Made by a program: the position numbers and the translations under genes
In this document: one piece after another, positions 7,893 through 16,292 of the stretch
Layout: each line of letters opens with the position of its first letter
How positions within the stretch are numbered: position 1 is the first letter of the stretch
Notes under the pieces: model-generated
The model's input: the letters and a program-made list of their open reading frames with translations, nothing else
What the model was told of the DNA's origin: nothing
The model's database searches: none
Assembly: GCF_021390535.1 (NCBI RefSeq)
Contig: NZ_JAJUXG010000009.1
Location: forward strand, 372,001 to 436,000
Direction of reading: 5' to 3'
DNA: 64,000 nt
Source of the DNA: Dyadobacter sp. CY312
Lineage (GTDB): Bacteria; Bacteroidota; Bacteroidia; Cytophagales; Spirosomataceae

Positions 7893-9548
7893 TTAAAGTG
7901 ACACGCCTCGTTTCCATGGAATAAAATCATCCTGACCAAGTTGCTGCGCTTTTGTCAATTCACCACTGGCTACTTTAATGACGTATTCCAAAAGATTTTC
8001 AGCATTTTGTTCAATCGACTGAGTTCCGTCCACAACGGGTCCGCAGTCAAAATCGATTACATCAGGCATTCTGTTTGCCAGGATGGAGTTGGTTGCAACT
8101 TTGGCAACCGGACAAATCGGATTTCCCGTGGGTGTTCCCAATCCTGTTGTAAACAATATTACGTTTGCACCAGCTGCACTTTGTCCCGTTGTTGCTTCCA
8201 CGTCATTTCCGGGAGTACATACCAACTGAAGACCTGGCTCCGTAGCGCGTTCTGTATAATTCAAAACGTCAGCAATGTAGGCATTCCCACCTTTTTTAGC
8301 AGCACCTGCCGACTTGATCGCGTCTGTGATCAGACCATCCTTTATATTCCCCGGTGACGGATTAAACGCAAATGCAGAACCAACAGCTTCGGCTTTGCCA
8401 GCATAATCACGCATCAGTTTTTCAAATTTTGCAGCTTTTTCTTCTGTCACACAACGGTTGATCAACTCCTGCTCCACACCGTTTAATTCCGGAAATTCAG
8501 CAAGAAGTGTTTGTCCACCAAGCCCAACGACTATATCAGATAAATGACCTAAAACCGGATTGGCTGATATTCCAGAGAAACCATCAGAACCACCGCATTT
8601 CAGACCAACCGAAAGTTTGGAAAGAGGTGCATCCTCACGTTCAAACTGATTTATTTTAGTAAGCCCGACAAAAGTTTCCTTTATGGCTCCCGACATCAGC
8701 GAATATTCGGTACCCTTCTGGTGCTCAAAAGCAAAAAACGGTTTGTTAAAATGTGGGTCTCTTTTACGTATTTCATCTTCAAGGGTCTTTAGTTCAGAAT
8801 TTTGACATCCCAAACTAAGCACCGTAATACCAGCAACATTGGGATGAACCGCATATGAAGCAAACAACGAGCAAAGCGTGTTGGCATCGAAACGGGTACC
8901 GCCGCAACCACCTTCATGGGTTAAGAATTTGACACCATCCACATTTTGAAAAGGACGATCGTTCTTTTTCTTAATAGCAACCTGCGGTTCAGTAAATGTT
9001 TCCATCTTATGTATTGTACGCATGTCGCCGGCCTGATACAGATGTAAAAACTCACGTACGTGATCCCGGTATATGTCAGTTTGCGCGTAACCAAGTTCCC
9101 TTTCGAACGCGTCTTTCATAATAAGCACGTTCCTATTCTCACAAAAAACAAGCGGAACAACAAGCCAGTAATTATATGTACCTACGCGACCATCGGCACG
9201 GTGGTAACCCTTAAATGTACGGTTGGTCCATTTGCTCACATCCGGCTGCACATAACTATACGGTTGTCTTTTAGCAGTGCTGTAATCATGCGCATCATGT
9301 TTCAGATTAAACGTCGTAATAGGCTCTCCTTTCTTGATAGGCTGAGTAGCTCGCCCCACCAACACTCCGTACATGATAACTGCACCACCTGTTTCAATGT
9401 CTTCAGTAACGAACTTATGCTTGGCCGATACGCCATAAGCAAGATTGTAATGTTCACCACTCCACTCTGCATCGTAGCCTGTGGGTAGATCGCGCAGTGC
9501 TACAATAACATTATCAGATGGATGGATTTTTAAGAGATTCGACGCCAT
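7893..9548 (-). CDS. UxaA-family sugar-acid dehydratase (candidate L-fuconate dehydratase)
   Basis: A 551-residue protein of the altronate hydrolase/dehydratase family. It has an N-terminal SAF domain (about residues 1-90) and the UxaA domain (about 110-540). Conserved pieces include HEGGCGGTRFDANTLC, LSLGCQNSELKTLE, LKCGGSDGFSG and VDFDCGPVVDG-like residues near the C-terminus; the family uses an iron centre. Altronate genes (uxaB, kdgK, kdgA) are not nearby. The neighbours instead fit a non-phosphorylative L-fuconate route. Campylobacter jejuni has UxaA homologues in its fucose locus, which supports this reading. It is the first gene of the minus-strand set, facing the AraC regulator. Confidence 0.85.
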   Translation of the reverse strand: MASNLLKIHPSDNVIVALRDLPTGYDAEWSGEHYNLAYGVSAKHKFVTEDIETGGAVIMYGVLVGRATQPIKKGEPITTFNLKHDAHDYSTAKRQPYSYVQPDVSKWTNRTFKGYHRADGRVGTYNYWLVVPLVFCENRNVLIMKDAFERELGYAQTDIYRDHVREFLHLYQAGDMRTIHKMETFTEPQVAIKKKNDRPFQNVDGVKFLTHEGGCGGTRFDANTLCSLFASYAVHPNVAGITVLSLGCQNSELKTLEDEIRKRDPHFNKPFFAFEHQKGTEYSLMSGAIKETFVGLTKINQFEREDAPLSKLSVGLKCGGSDGFSGISANPVLGHLSDIVVGLGGQTLLAEFPELNGVEQELINRCVTEEKAAKFEKLMRDYAGKAEAVGSAFAFNPSPGNIKDGLITDAIKSAGAAKKGGNAYIADVLNYTERATEPGLQLVCTPGNDVEATTGQSAAGANVILFTTGLGTPTGNPICPVAKVATNSILANRMPDVIDFDCGPVVDGTQSIEQNAENLLEYVIKVASGELTKAQQLGQDDFIPWKRGVSL

Positions 9549-9862
9549 AGTGATATTAAAAAATAAAAAAATTCCTGTTTAAATCCGGATTGAGCATATA
9601 AAACACCACACAGTATAAAATTACTTTCCGAAACAGAAATAAGATTGAAATTTTCTTCAATGTCAAGATCGCAGCCGATTAGTGCTGAACAACTTCAATC
9701 CTGAGCCTGACATTCCCGATAAAGACAACCCAACTTTCTGATCAAGAATTTTTATACAAATGAATGACTTTAATAAACCCCTTTATTTTACAATACTAGC
9801 AATTTTTTAAACTATATTGGCATCTTTATCACACTTAACGAACACAACCTGCTTTTTTAACA
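9549..9862. other. Divergent promoter region between the dehydratase operon and AraC gene
   Basis: 314 AT-rich bases without a credible gene. They must hold the promoters of both divergent units and probably the binding site of the AraC protein. No TAnnTTTG box with proper spacing and no convincing 20-22-base spaced direct repeat was found by eye. TATATTGG at about 9813-9820 is a weak -7-like sequence for the AraC gene. Confidence 0.5.
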
Positions 9863-10729
9863 GTGAAACCACAACTTTTAAAGGTTCCAAAAGGGCTGCA
9901 ACAGTCGTTTAGTATCCGCCGTGATGTGGTGCTTTACTTTTACAATCGCTGGCATTATCATCCCGAACTCGAACTCATACATATAGAACAAGGATCCGGA
10001 ACGCAGTTTGTTGGGGACAATATTCAAAATTTCCAAAGCGGCGATCTCATTCTGCTGGGTCCTAACCTGCCGCACTACTGGCGTTGCGACGAAAAGTATT
10101 TCCAGGGAGATACCAACCTGTATGCCCAGGCAACAGTTCTTCACTTTTCAGAAAGTATTTTTGGCGATTCATTTCTAACCCTTCCAGAAAACAAATCAAT
10201 AAGGGAATTGCTCGACCTGGCACGAAAAGGCATGAAGCTGAATGGATCCGAAAATCAGTTGGTTAAGGATATTTTACAGGATTTGCTGGACGAAAAGGAA
10301 AGTAATCCGCTTATTGCGCTTCTACGAATATTGCAGGCACTATCTCAAAGTAAAGATGTGAATCTGCTATCCAGCACTGATTTCCCCCAGGCGTTCGACT
10401 CGCACGATACGGACCGGATTAATCAGATATACCAATATTCTCTTACCAATTTTCAGCAAAAGATCAGTATTGAAGAAATTGCGGAGGTAGCCAACATAAG
10501 CCCCCATTCTTTTTGCAGGTATTTCAAAAGCCGAAGCCGCAAAACCTATTCTCAGTTCCTGCTTGAACTGCGCATAGGACATGCGTGTAAATTGCTGCGG
10601 GAGGGCAAATTGAGTGTCGCCCAGATTTGTTTTGACAGTGGCTTTAACAACTTTGCCAATTTCAATAAGTATTTCAAAAGCCTCACCGGTGAAAGTCCGC
10701 TGAAATACCAGAAGGAATACCGATCCTGA
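9863..10729 (+). CDS. AraC-family regulator, probably of the adjacent sugar-acid operon
   Basis: A 288-residue protein starting at a GTG (9863). The N-terminal half is a cupin-type sensor domain (WHYHPELELIHIEQGSGTQF, then GDLILLGPNLPHYW). The C-terminal 100 residues hold two helix-turn-helix units (ISIEEIAEVANISPHSFCRY and LSVAQICFDSGFNNFANFNK), the AraC signature. It is divergent from the UxaA-family dehydratase gene with 314 bases between, so control of that operon by its sugar or sugar acid is likely. It shares domain order and many residues with the AraC protein at 54460-55308. Confidence 0.9.
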   Translation: MKPQLLKVPKGLQQSFSIRRDVVLYFYNRWHYHPELELIHIEQGSGTQFVGDNIQNFQSGDLILLGPNLPHYWRCDEKYFQGDTNLYAQATVLHFSESIFGDSFLTLPENKSIRELLDLARKGMKLNGSENQLVKDILQDLLDEKESNPLIALLRILQALSQSKDVNLLSSTDFPQAFDSHDTDRINQIYQYSLTNFQQKISIEEIAEVANISPHSFCRYFKSRSRKTYSQFLLELRIGHACKLLREGKLSVAQICFDSGFNNFANFNKYFKSLTGESPLKYQKEYRS

Positions 10730-10988
10730 TCCATAACATTTGTGAACAGATCAACCATCCGAAAAAAACGCCAAAATAGTTGTAAAAAATGCTCGGATTT
10801 ACAAAGTTTCCCGGGTAGCAATAATGGTACTTTACAAGTAATATTTATCCTTTAAGGAATGTTTAACTGATCTCCTGTCAGGGATGCATTCTTTAGTCAT
10901 CAAAAAGTCAACCCGCCTGGCGGACTTGCATCAAAAGTTCATAGTTTTAAAAGATTGTTTAATCATCAAACTATTCAATTAAAAAACG

Positions 10989-12617
10989 ATGCGTGTCAAT
11001 CTTGTAAATCTTTTTGATAAAACTATTAAGGAAGCTGAGCTCATCATTATTGATCAGTACATCAGTAAAATTCAAATAATTGGCAGCGAGAATCCGGCAT
11101 TGCCGTATGCGTTGCCCGGCTTTGTGGATGCTCACGTCCACATTGAAAGTTCGATGCTCACGCCTTCCCAATTCGCCCGTCTTGCCGTGGTGCATGGTAC
11201 TGTAGCCACTATATCCGACCCGCATGAAATTGCCAACGTACTGGGCGTTCCAGGTGTGGAGTATATGATCGAAGATGGAAAACGTACGCCATTCAAATTT
11301 TGCTTCGGAGCGCCTTCCTGCGTTCCTGCCACCGTTTTTGAGACTGCCGGCGCAGTAATCACACCGGATGATGTACGTGACCTTTTGGCAAAAGACGAAA
11401 TAGGATACCTTGCAGAAGTGATGAATTTCCCTGGTGTGCTGAATGAAGATCCGGATATGATCGACAAGATCAATTGGGCTAAACATTTCAATAAACCTGC
11501 CGATGGCCATGCACCCGGACTACGTGGAGAGGCTGCAAAAAAATACATCGACTCCGGCCTATCTACGGATCATGAATGTTTTACCTACGAAGAAGCGAAG
11601 GAAAAGCTCCATTATGGAATGAAAATCCTGATTCGGGAAGGAAGTGCCGCCAGGAATTTCGAAGCACTCATTCCTCTTCTGGCAGAGTTTCCGGAGAAGA
11701 TCATGTTTTGTTCGGACGACAAGCATCCTGATTTTTTAGTCGAGGGGCATATCAATTTACTGGTAAAACGCGCACTAGGTCATGGGCATAATTTATGGGA
11801 CGTACTCCATGCAGCCTGCCTCAATCCGGTTGCGCATTACAGTTTGCCGGTGGGTTTGCTAAGAGAAAATGATCCTGCTGACTTTATCCTGGTGGACAAT
11901 CTGACAGACTTCAACATTATTCAAACCTGGCTGAACGGCACACTGGTGGCTGAAAAAGGAACTTCACTTTTGCCTGATCTGAGAAGTACTCACATTAATT
12001 TTTTCAATTGTTCAAGAAAAAATAGCACTGACTTTCAGTGTAAGGAAAACAAAAGTGCGTCACAGTTAAAGGTCATAGAAGCACTGGAAGGACAGCTGAT
12101 CACCAATGCACTCACGGAAGAAATTCCGCTGAACAACGGTTTTGTTGTTTCTGATCCGGATCGGGATATTTTGAAGATAGCTGTGGTAAACCGTTACAAT
12201 GACAGTGAACCTGCTATTGGCTTTATCAAAAACTTTGGACTTAAAACCGGAGCCATTGCATCAACGGTCGCTCATGACTCCCACAATATTGTGGTGGTTG
12301 GCTGTGATGATGAAAGTATATGTGAAGCTGTCAATTTGCTGATCGACGCAAAAGGCGGTATTTCGGCAGTTGACCGGAACACCAGGCTGGTTTTGGAGCT
12401 TCCTATTGCCGGACTGATGACCGACCGGGATGGTTACGATGTTGCCAATGCCTATACCAAAATGGATTCATTTGTTAAAGAAACGCTAAAATCCACATTA
12501 CAGTCGCCTTACATGACTTTGTCATTTATGGCACTGCTCGTCATCCCTTCTCTTAAATTAAGCGATAAGGGTCTTTTCGACGGTGAAAAATTCGAGTTTG
12601 TACCTGTATTAATTTAA
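10989..12617 (+). CDS. ade: Adenine deaminase
   Basis: A 542-residue amidohydrolase of the Ade family, which turns adenine to hypoxanthine in purine salvage. The N-terminal metal motif is GFVDAHVHIESSML. Further family segments are TISDPHEIANVLG, DGHAPGLRG, IMFCSDDKHPDFL and, in the C-terminal domain, TVAHDSHNIVVVG. Length is at the lower end of the family but all these blocks are present. It is a single gene with a 259-base upstream gap; I looked for a purine riboswitch there and saw none. Confidence 0.95.
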   Translation: MRVNLVNLFDKTIKEAELIIIDQYISKIQIIGSENPALPYALPGFVDAHVHIESSMLTPSQFARLAVVHGTVATISDPHEIANVLGVPGVEYMIEDGKRTPFKFCFGAPSCVPATVFETAGAVITPDDVRDLLAKDEIGYLAEVMNFPGVLNEDPDMIDKINWAKHFNKPADGHAPGLRGEAAKKYIDSGLSTDHECFTYEEAKEKLHYGMKILIREGSAARNFEALIPLLAEFPEKIMFCSDDKHPDFLVEGHINLLVKRALGHGHNLWDVLHAACLNPVAHYSLPVGLLRENDPADFILVDNLTDFNIIQTWLNGTLVAEKGTSLLPDLRSTHINFFNCSRKNSTDFQCKENKSASQLKVIEALEGQLITNALTEEIPLNNGFVVSDPDRDILKIAVVNRYNDSEPAIGFIKNFGLKTGAIASTVAHDSHNIVVVGCDDESICEAVNLLIDAKGGISAVDRNTRLVLELPIAGLMTDRDGYDVANAYTKMDSFVKETLKSTLQSPYMTLSFMALLVIPSLKLSDKGLFDGEKFEFVPVLI

Positions 12618-12779
12618 TTGAGTTACTTAAATGCGAAAAATTGTAACATTAATTTATCAGATGTAATTTTATCTGTAAATATTTTTATAATGTGTTTTTT
12701 TATAAATATATTTACAAGTGTATAAATGACCCTTATTTTTATATATTCCTAACCTCAGTTAATTCCTAACCTTAACAAA

Positions 12780-13361
12780 ATGGCTCACCTACGCTACAAA
12801 CAAGAAGAAGAACTCTGCTTCTGGGATCAGTTCAGAAAAGGCGACGAAAATGCTTATGCTTGTCTCTACCGGTCGTACGTTCACATTCTTTATCAGTATT
12901 GCTCTCAGTTCACCATTGACAAACCCCTAATTAAGGACTGTATTCACGATTTATTCGTTGAACTATGGAAAAACAGGGCTACACTGGGTGATACCACATC
13001 GGTGCGATTTTATCTGATGGCATCTATCAAAAGGAAACTGGTTCGCCACCTGAATGCACAGCAAAAACACACAAGCAATGAGGACATTCCTGTGGAGTAC
13101 TGGCACATCAACACGCCATCGCACGAGAACCACCTTATATCCGAGGAGGAATTCGAATCCACAAATCAGCATCTGAATGTCGCGATCAATGGTTTGCCAC
13201 GTCGCCAGCGTGAAGCTATTTTCCTGAAATTTTACATGAATCTGAATAATCATGAAATTGCCGATCTGATGAAGATCAACATCCAGTCGGTTTACAACCT
13301 TGTTTTCGGAGCGCTAGGCAACCTTAAAAAGCAAATGACACTGGAGAGACTTACTTTTTAA
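12780..13361 (+). CDS. ECF-type RNA polymerase sigma factor
   Basis: A 193-residue sigma-70 family protein. Region 2 spans about residues 15-85 (RKGDENAYACLYRSYVHIL, then DCIHDLFVELWKNR, a core-binding signature). Region 4 spans about 130-190 (LPRRQREAIFLKFYMNLNNH and the EIADLMKINIQSVYN helix-turn-helix). No FecR-type anti-sigma gene follows; the next feature is a strong terminator. It is therefore probably a stand-alone ECF factor of the kind that is abundant in Bacteroidota. Targets are not visible. The upstream 160 bases are very AT-rich. Confidence 0.9.
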   Translation: MAHLRYKQEEELCFWDQFRKGDENAYACLYRSYVHILYQYCSQFTIDKPLIKDCIHDLFVELWKNRATLGDTTSVRFYLMASIKRKLVRHLNAQQKHTSNEDIPVEYWHINTPSHENHLISEEEFESTNQHLNVAINGLPRRQREAIFLKFYMNLNNHEIADLMKINIQSVYNLVFGALGNLKKQMTLERLTF

Positions 13362-13385
13362 AACGATCTCTTTCCCTGACATACC

Positions 13386-13416
13386 AAAGCGTGGCGAACT
13401 ATGCCACGCTTTTTTT
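13386..13416 (+). terminator. Rho-independent terminator of the ECF sigma gene
   Basis: A perfect 10-pair stem AAAGCGTGGC/GCCACGCTTT with a 7-base loop (GAACTAT) and a T-run ending at 13416. It lies 24 bases after the sigma factor stop codon. It also overlaps the longest possible reading frame of rarA, which argues for the later rarA start. Confidence 0.92.
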
Positions 13417-13462
13417 GTTAAATACTGACAAGCCAGTAAAACTAAATCCGCATTACCGTCAT

Positions 13463-14734
13463 ATGAATATGGTGACCACACCACTTGCCGAACGCCTTCG
13501 CCCGAGAAACCTGGACGACTATGTTGGGCAGGAAAAATTGCTTGGCCCCAACGGACCGTTACGACGAGCGATACTCCAGAATACCATTCCTTCCATGATT
13601 TTGTGGGGACCTCCCGGTGTGGGCAAAACTACCCTTGCACTTTTGATGGCAGACGCAACCAAAAGGCAGTTTCACAACCTCAGCGCGATCAGCTCAGGTG
13701 TAAAAGATCTGCGGGAAATTCTGTCACGGCCTTCGGGATTGTTCCCTCCTATCCTGTTTATCGATGAAATTCATCGGTACAATAAAAGTCAGCAGGACGC
13801 TCTGCTGGGTGCTGTTGAAAAAGGACAGGTCACGCTCATTGGTGCCACAACTGAAAACCCTTCTTTCGAAATTAATTCTGCATTACTCTCCCGGTGTCAG
13901 GTTTATATTCTGGAAGCTTTCGGAGAAAATGAATTAAAAGAAATTATTCACAGAGCACTTCAAAAGGATAATTGGCTTAAAGAAAAAATCATAACATTTA
14001 CATCCTATGACGCGCTTTTAAGGCTGTCAGGCGGAGACGGACGAAAGCTGCTGAATCTGCTGGAACTGGTTGTATTGGGAAAAGGAGACGTTTCTGAAAT
14101 TGAAATCACGGATGAATGGGTGACGGAGGTTGCTCAACAGAATATTGCCCGTTACGATAAATCCGGGGAACAACATTATGATATCATTTCAGCTTTTATA
14201 AAGTCGTTGCGTGGCAGTGACCCAAACGGAGCTGTTTACTGGATGGCACGGATGATCGTTGCGGGCGAAGATCCTTCATTTATCGCACGCCGCATGCTTA
14301 TTATGGCTTCCGAAGACATTGGTAACGCCAACCCGACTGCGATGATTATGGCCAATGCATGCATGCAGGCTGTGAATGTGATCGGTTACCCGGAATGTCG
14401 TATTATCCTGTCCCAGGTTGCAGTTTACCTGGCTACATCACCTAAAAGTAATGCGAGTTACATGGCTATCGGGGATGCCATCGAGGCAGCTAAAAACACA
14501 GCGCATTTACCCGTACCGTTGCATCTCCGGAATGCTCCTACAAAACTAATGAAACAGATTGGCTACGGGAAGGACTACAAATATGCCCATTCTTATGAAG
14601 GCAACTTTGCAAGACAGGATTTTTTACCGGAAGAGCTGAGAGGTACAAAATTCTTTGAACCGGGGCACAATGCCCGGGAGGAAGAGCTTCGTAAGAAATT
14701 ACAGCAATGGTGGGGAGACTGGTATGGGTACTGA
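13463..14734 (+). CDS. rarA: Replication-associated recombination protein RarA/MgsA
   Basis: A 423-residue AAA+ ATPase that acts at stalled forks and processes single-stranded DNA ends. Walker A is WGPPGVGKTTLA, Walker B is LFIDEIHRY and sensor 1 is IGATTENPSF; the C-terminal half has the RarA-specific block with HYDIISAFIKSLRGSDPNGA. The preferred start is ATG 13463 (MNMVTTPLAERLRPR). An in-frame GTG at 13391 exists, but it lies inside the sigma-gene terminator hairpin and would add 24 residues unlike the family. The gene is probably expressed from its own promoter after that terminator. Confidence 0.95.
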   Translation: MNMVTTPLAERLRPRNLDDYVGQEKLLGPNGPLRRAILQNTIPSMILWGPPGVGKTTLALLMADATKRQFHNLSAISSGVKDLREILSRPSGLFPPILFIDEIHRYNKSQQDALLGAVEKGQVTLIGATTENPSFEINSALLSRCQVYILEAFGENELKEIIHRALQKDNWLKEKIITFTSYDALLRLSGGDGRKLLNLLELVVLGKGDVSEIEITDEWVTEVAQQNIARYDKSGEQHYDIISAFIKSLRGSDPNGAVYWMARMIVAGEDPSFIARRMLIMASEDIGNANPTAMIMANACMQAVNVIGYPECRIILSQVAVYLATSPKSNASYMAIGDAIEAAKNTAHLPVPLHLRNAPTKLMKQIGYGKDYKYAHSYEGNFARQDFLPEELRGTKFFEPGHNAREEELRKKLQQWWGDWYGY

Positions 14735-14741
14735 CCGAAAA

Positions 14742-15056
14742 TCAGAATGAGCTGGAACCGTGGAGAAGAGAGCTGCGTTTTGCAGCCATTCTTTTTTCTC
14801 GTTCCAGCGTCAGGAACTTGCTGATTTCAGGTTTTTGTTTTTCGAGTATTTTTTCAAAATCAGAAAATGCCAACCGGAGAGATGAAACATTTTTATCCGT
14901 TTGTTTCCATTCTGCACCGATCGCCCTGGCAAAAACATCCAGATTCTCAGCGGTTTCTTTTTCAACAAGTATCGATTTGGCACGATCTTCTACCTCGGAA
15001 ATCCCCCTTGCAGCGGAGCCGAATATATTGTAACCATGTGACACTTTACCTTTCAT
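14742..15056 (-). CDS. Small charged helical hypothetical protein
   Basis: A 104-residue protein, rich in Lys, Glu and Ala, predicted by eye to be almost wholly helical, without signal peptide or membrane segment. It converges with rarA: the two stop codons are only 7 bases apart and no terminator was seen between them. I do not recognise the family. Support for it being real comes from its codon-like composition and soluble helical pattern; the opposite frame gives an implausible protein. It could be a small structural or DNA-associated protein, but nothing shows this. Confidence 0.5.
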   Translation of the reverse strand: MKGKVSHGYNIFGSAARGISEVEDRAKSILVEKETAENLDVFARAIGAEWKQTDKNVSSLRLAFSDFEKILEKQKPEISKFLTLEREKRMAAKRSSLLHGSSSF

Positions 15057-15330
15057 TGAAAATAACTTAGCTGTTGAAAATTACTATTGCACAGTAAAAA
15101 AACTTTTTAAAAACAATCTTTACGTTCCTCACAGGTACTGGAATCGAAAGATAAATAATTATTATACAAATATAGAACAACTTCGATTTAAATTACCAAT
15201 ACTGAACCACAAATGTATCAATTTTAAAAAATTGAAATTTATAGTATAATTTTATTTGCCGGCTAGGTGCCTCCAACAAAGTGAAAATTTTGTAGCAAAA
15301 ACCCGATTCATTTTACCATTTACTGAAATC

Positions 15331-15888
15331 ATGATACCAGAAAGCTTAACGCTTGTAGAAAGGCAGCTTCTCATCAATCAATATCAAATTCTTAGCAAAG
15401 AGGCTGATTACAACGAAAGAGAGATGTATCAGCGCCGAATTGAGATACTGGAAAAAGGATATACCGGACTATACCCGAAGGTTTTCAACGCCCTTTACGA
15501 AGAAGTTCCTATCAGCGTATATGATGAAATAGAATCTGTACTAGCTATGTACAAGCTGATAAATGAATCCGTGAGATCGCTTACCGTGGAGGAAAGAGAA
15601 TTGTTGCAACTGGACTTGCTTGAATTTGAAGGATTCGACCACAACAACGGAATGTACTATCACATGATGTCGTACCTCGTCGACAAAATGGGTGAGCACA
15701 GTGATTACAGAGGGAGAGAACTTAAATCACACAATCCTTCATGCATGATAAAGTACAATAAAATGCTGGCGATTTTCAACAAAATTAAGGTTGCGAAGGG
15801 GAGCTTTTATACTGCCACTCATTTACAGGAATTTATTGATTCAGTTGCTAATATGAGGCAGGAACCAGGTGATGAGGTAGTACTTTAA
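15331..15888 (+). CDS. yfbU: YfbU-family protein
   Basis: The preferred start is ATG 15331 (MIPESLTLVERQLLINQYQI), giving 185 residues; an upstream in-frame TTG at 15256 adds an implausible N-terminus. The protein matches the YfbU family (about 165 residues in Escherichia coli) along its length: LINQYQIL near the start, RRIEILEKGYTGLY, DEIESVLAMYKLI, LEFEGFDHNN and a YNKMLAIFNKIK block near the end. YfbU has no well-established role, though it has been tied to cell death phenotypes in E. coli. The copy stands alone. The upstream 270 bases are very AT-rich and probably hold its promoter. Confidence 0.85.
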   Translation: MIPESLTLVERQLLINQYQILSKEADYNEREMYQRRIEILEKGYTGLYPKVFNALYEEVPISVYDEIESVLAMYKLINESVRSLTVEERELLQLDLLEFEGFDHNNGMYYHMMSYLVDKMGEHSDYRGRELKSHNPSCMIKYNKMLAIFNKIKVAKGSFYTATHLQEFIDSVANMRQEPGDEVVL

Positions 15889-16044
15889 AACCCCTGCTTT
15901 ATAATCCGACCAAAACATCAAGTTTTGTTATTATAAGGTTAAATTTAAATTATTAAAACATTAGATGTTTATTCCAAGAAATAATTAAATTTGTCATTGA
16001 GAACTGGTAAAACAGTACTCATAACGTTGAGTAAAATCGGACAT

Positions 16045-16076
16045 CCCGGGGCTTTTTTGCCCCTGGGTGTTTTTTT
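16045..16076 (+). terminator. GC-rich hairpin plus T-run after yfbU
   Basis: CCCGGGGC and GCCCCTGGG pair with one bulged T around a T-rich loop, followed by GTGTTTTTTT. It is a good intrinsic terminator on the plus strand, about 150 bases after the yfbU stop. The long spacing leaves room for a small transcript of its own. Confidence 0.75.
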
Positions 16077-16238
16077 ATGCCCTTTTTTAACTCCCGGGAA
16101 GCGATAAACGTTACCTAGGTAAAAGATTCACCTTCGATGACTCCCGCTTTGGCAGGTAGCAGAATATAGCAAAGCACATTAAAGTTAAACATTGAAGGAG
16201 TAAGTTATTCCTATAAAGACTACGTCGAAATTGTAGTA

Positions 16239-16265
16239 GAAGCTACGCCAATGCTTCGTAGCTTC
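16239..16265. terminator. Hairpin between yfbU and the GH67 gene
   Basis: GAAGCTACG and CGTAGCTTC form a perfect 9-pair stem with a 9-base loop. It lies 28 bases past the stop of the minus-strand GH67 gene and is probably the terminator of the polysaccharide operon. The stem is flanked by AT-rich sequence but lacks a long T-run on that side. Confidence 0.55.
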
Positions 16266-16292
16266 TTTGGCATTAGTAAAGCATATTAATTC

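Larger units (their letters stand above)
15889..16292. other. 404-base gap with two hairpins, no credible gene
   Basis: No reading frame with protein-like composition. Two strong hairpins stand out (16045-16076 and 16239-16265), listed separately. The stretch 15900-16044, upstream of the first hairpin, could hold a short non-coding transcript, but no sequence family was recognised. Confidence 0.45.

Noticed and set aside
9549..9862. TATAAAA repeated 17 bases apart as an AraC operator
   Set aside because: The word is short and AT-rich and the spacing does not suit AraC half-sites.
10730..10988. Possible purine riboswitch upstream of adenine deaminase
   Set aside because: The conserved purine-aptamer core and its paired loops were not found in these bases.
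13391..13462. Longer rarA with GTG start
   Set aside because: The GTG lies within the terminator hairpin of the preceding gene and the added residues do not fit the family.
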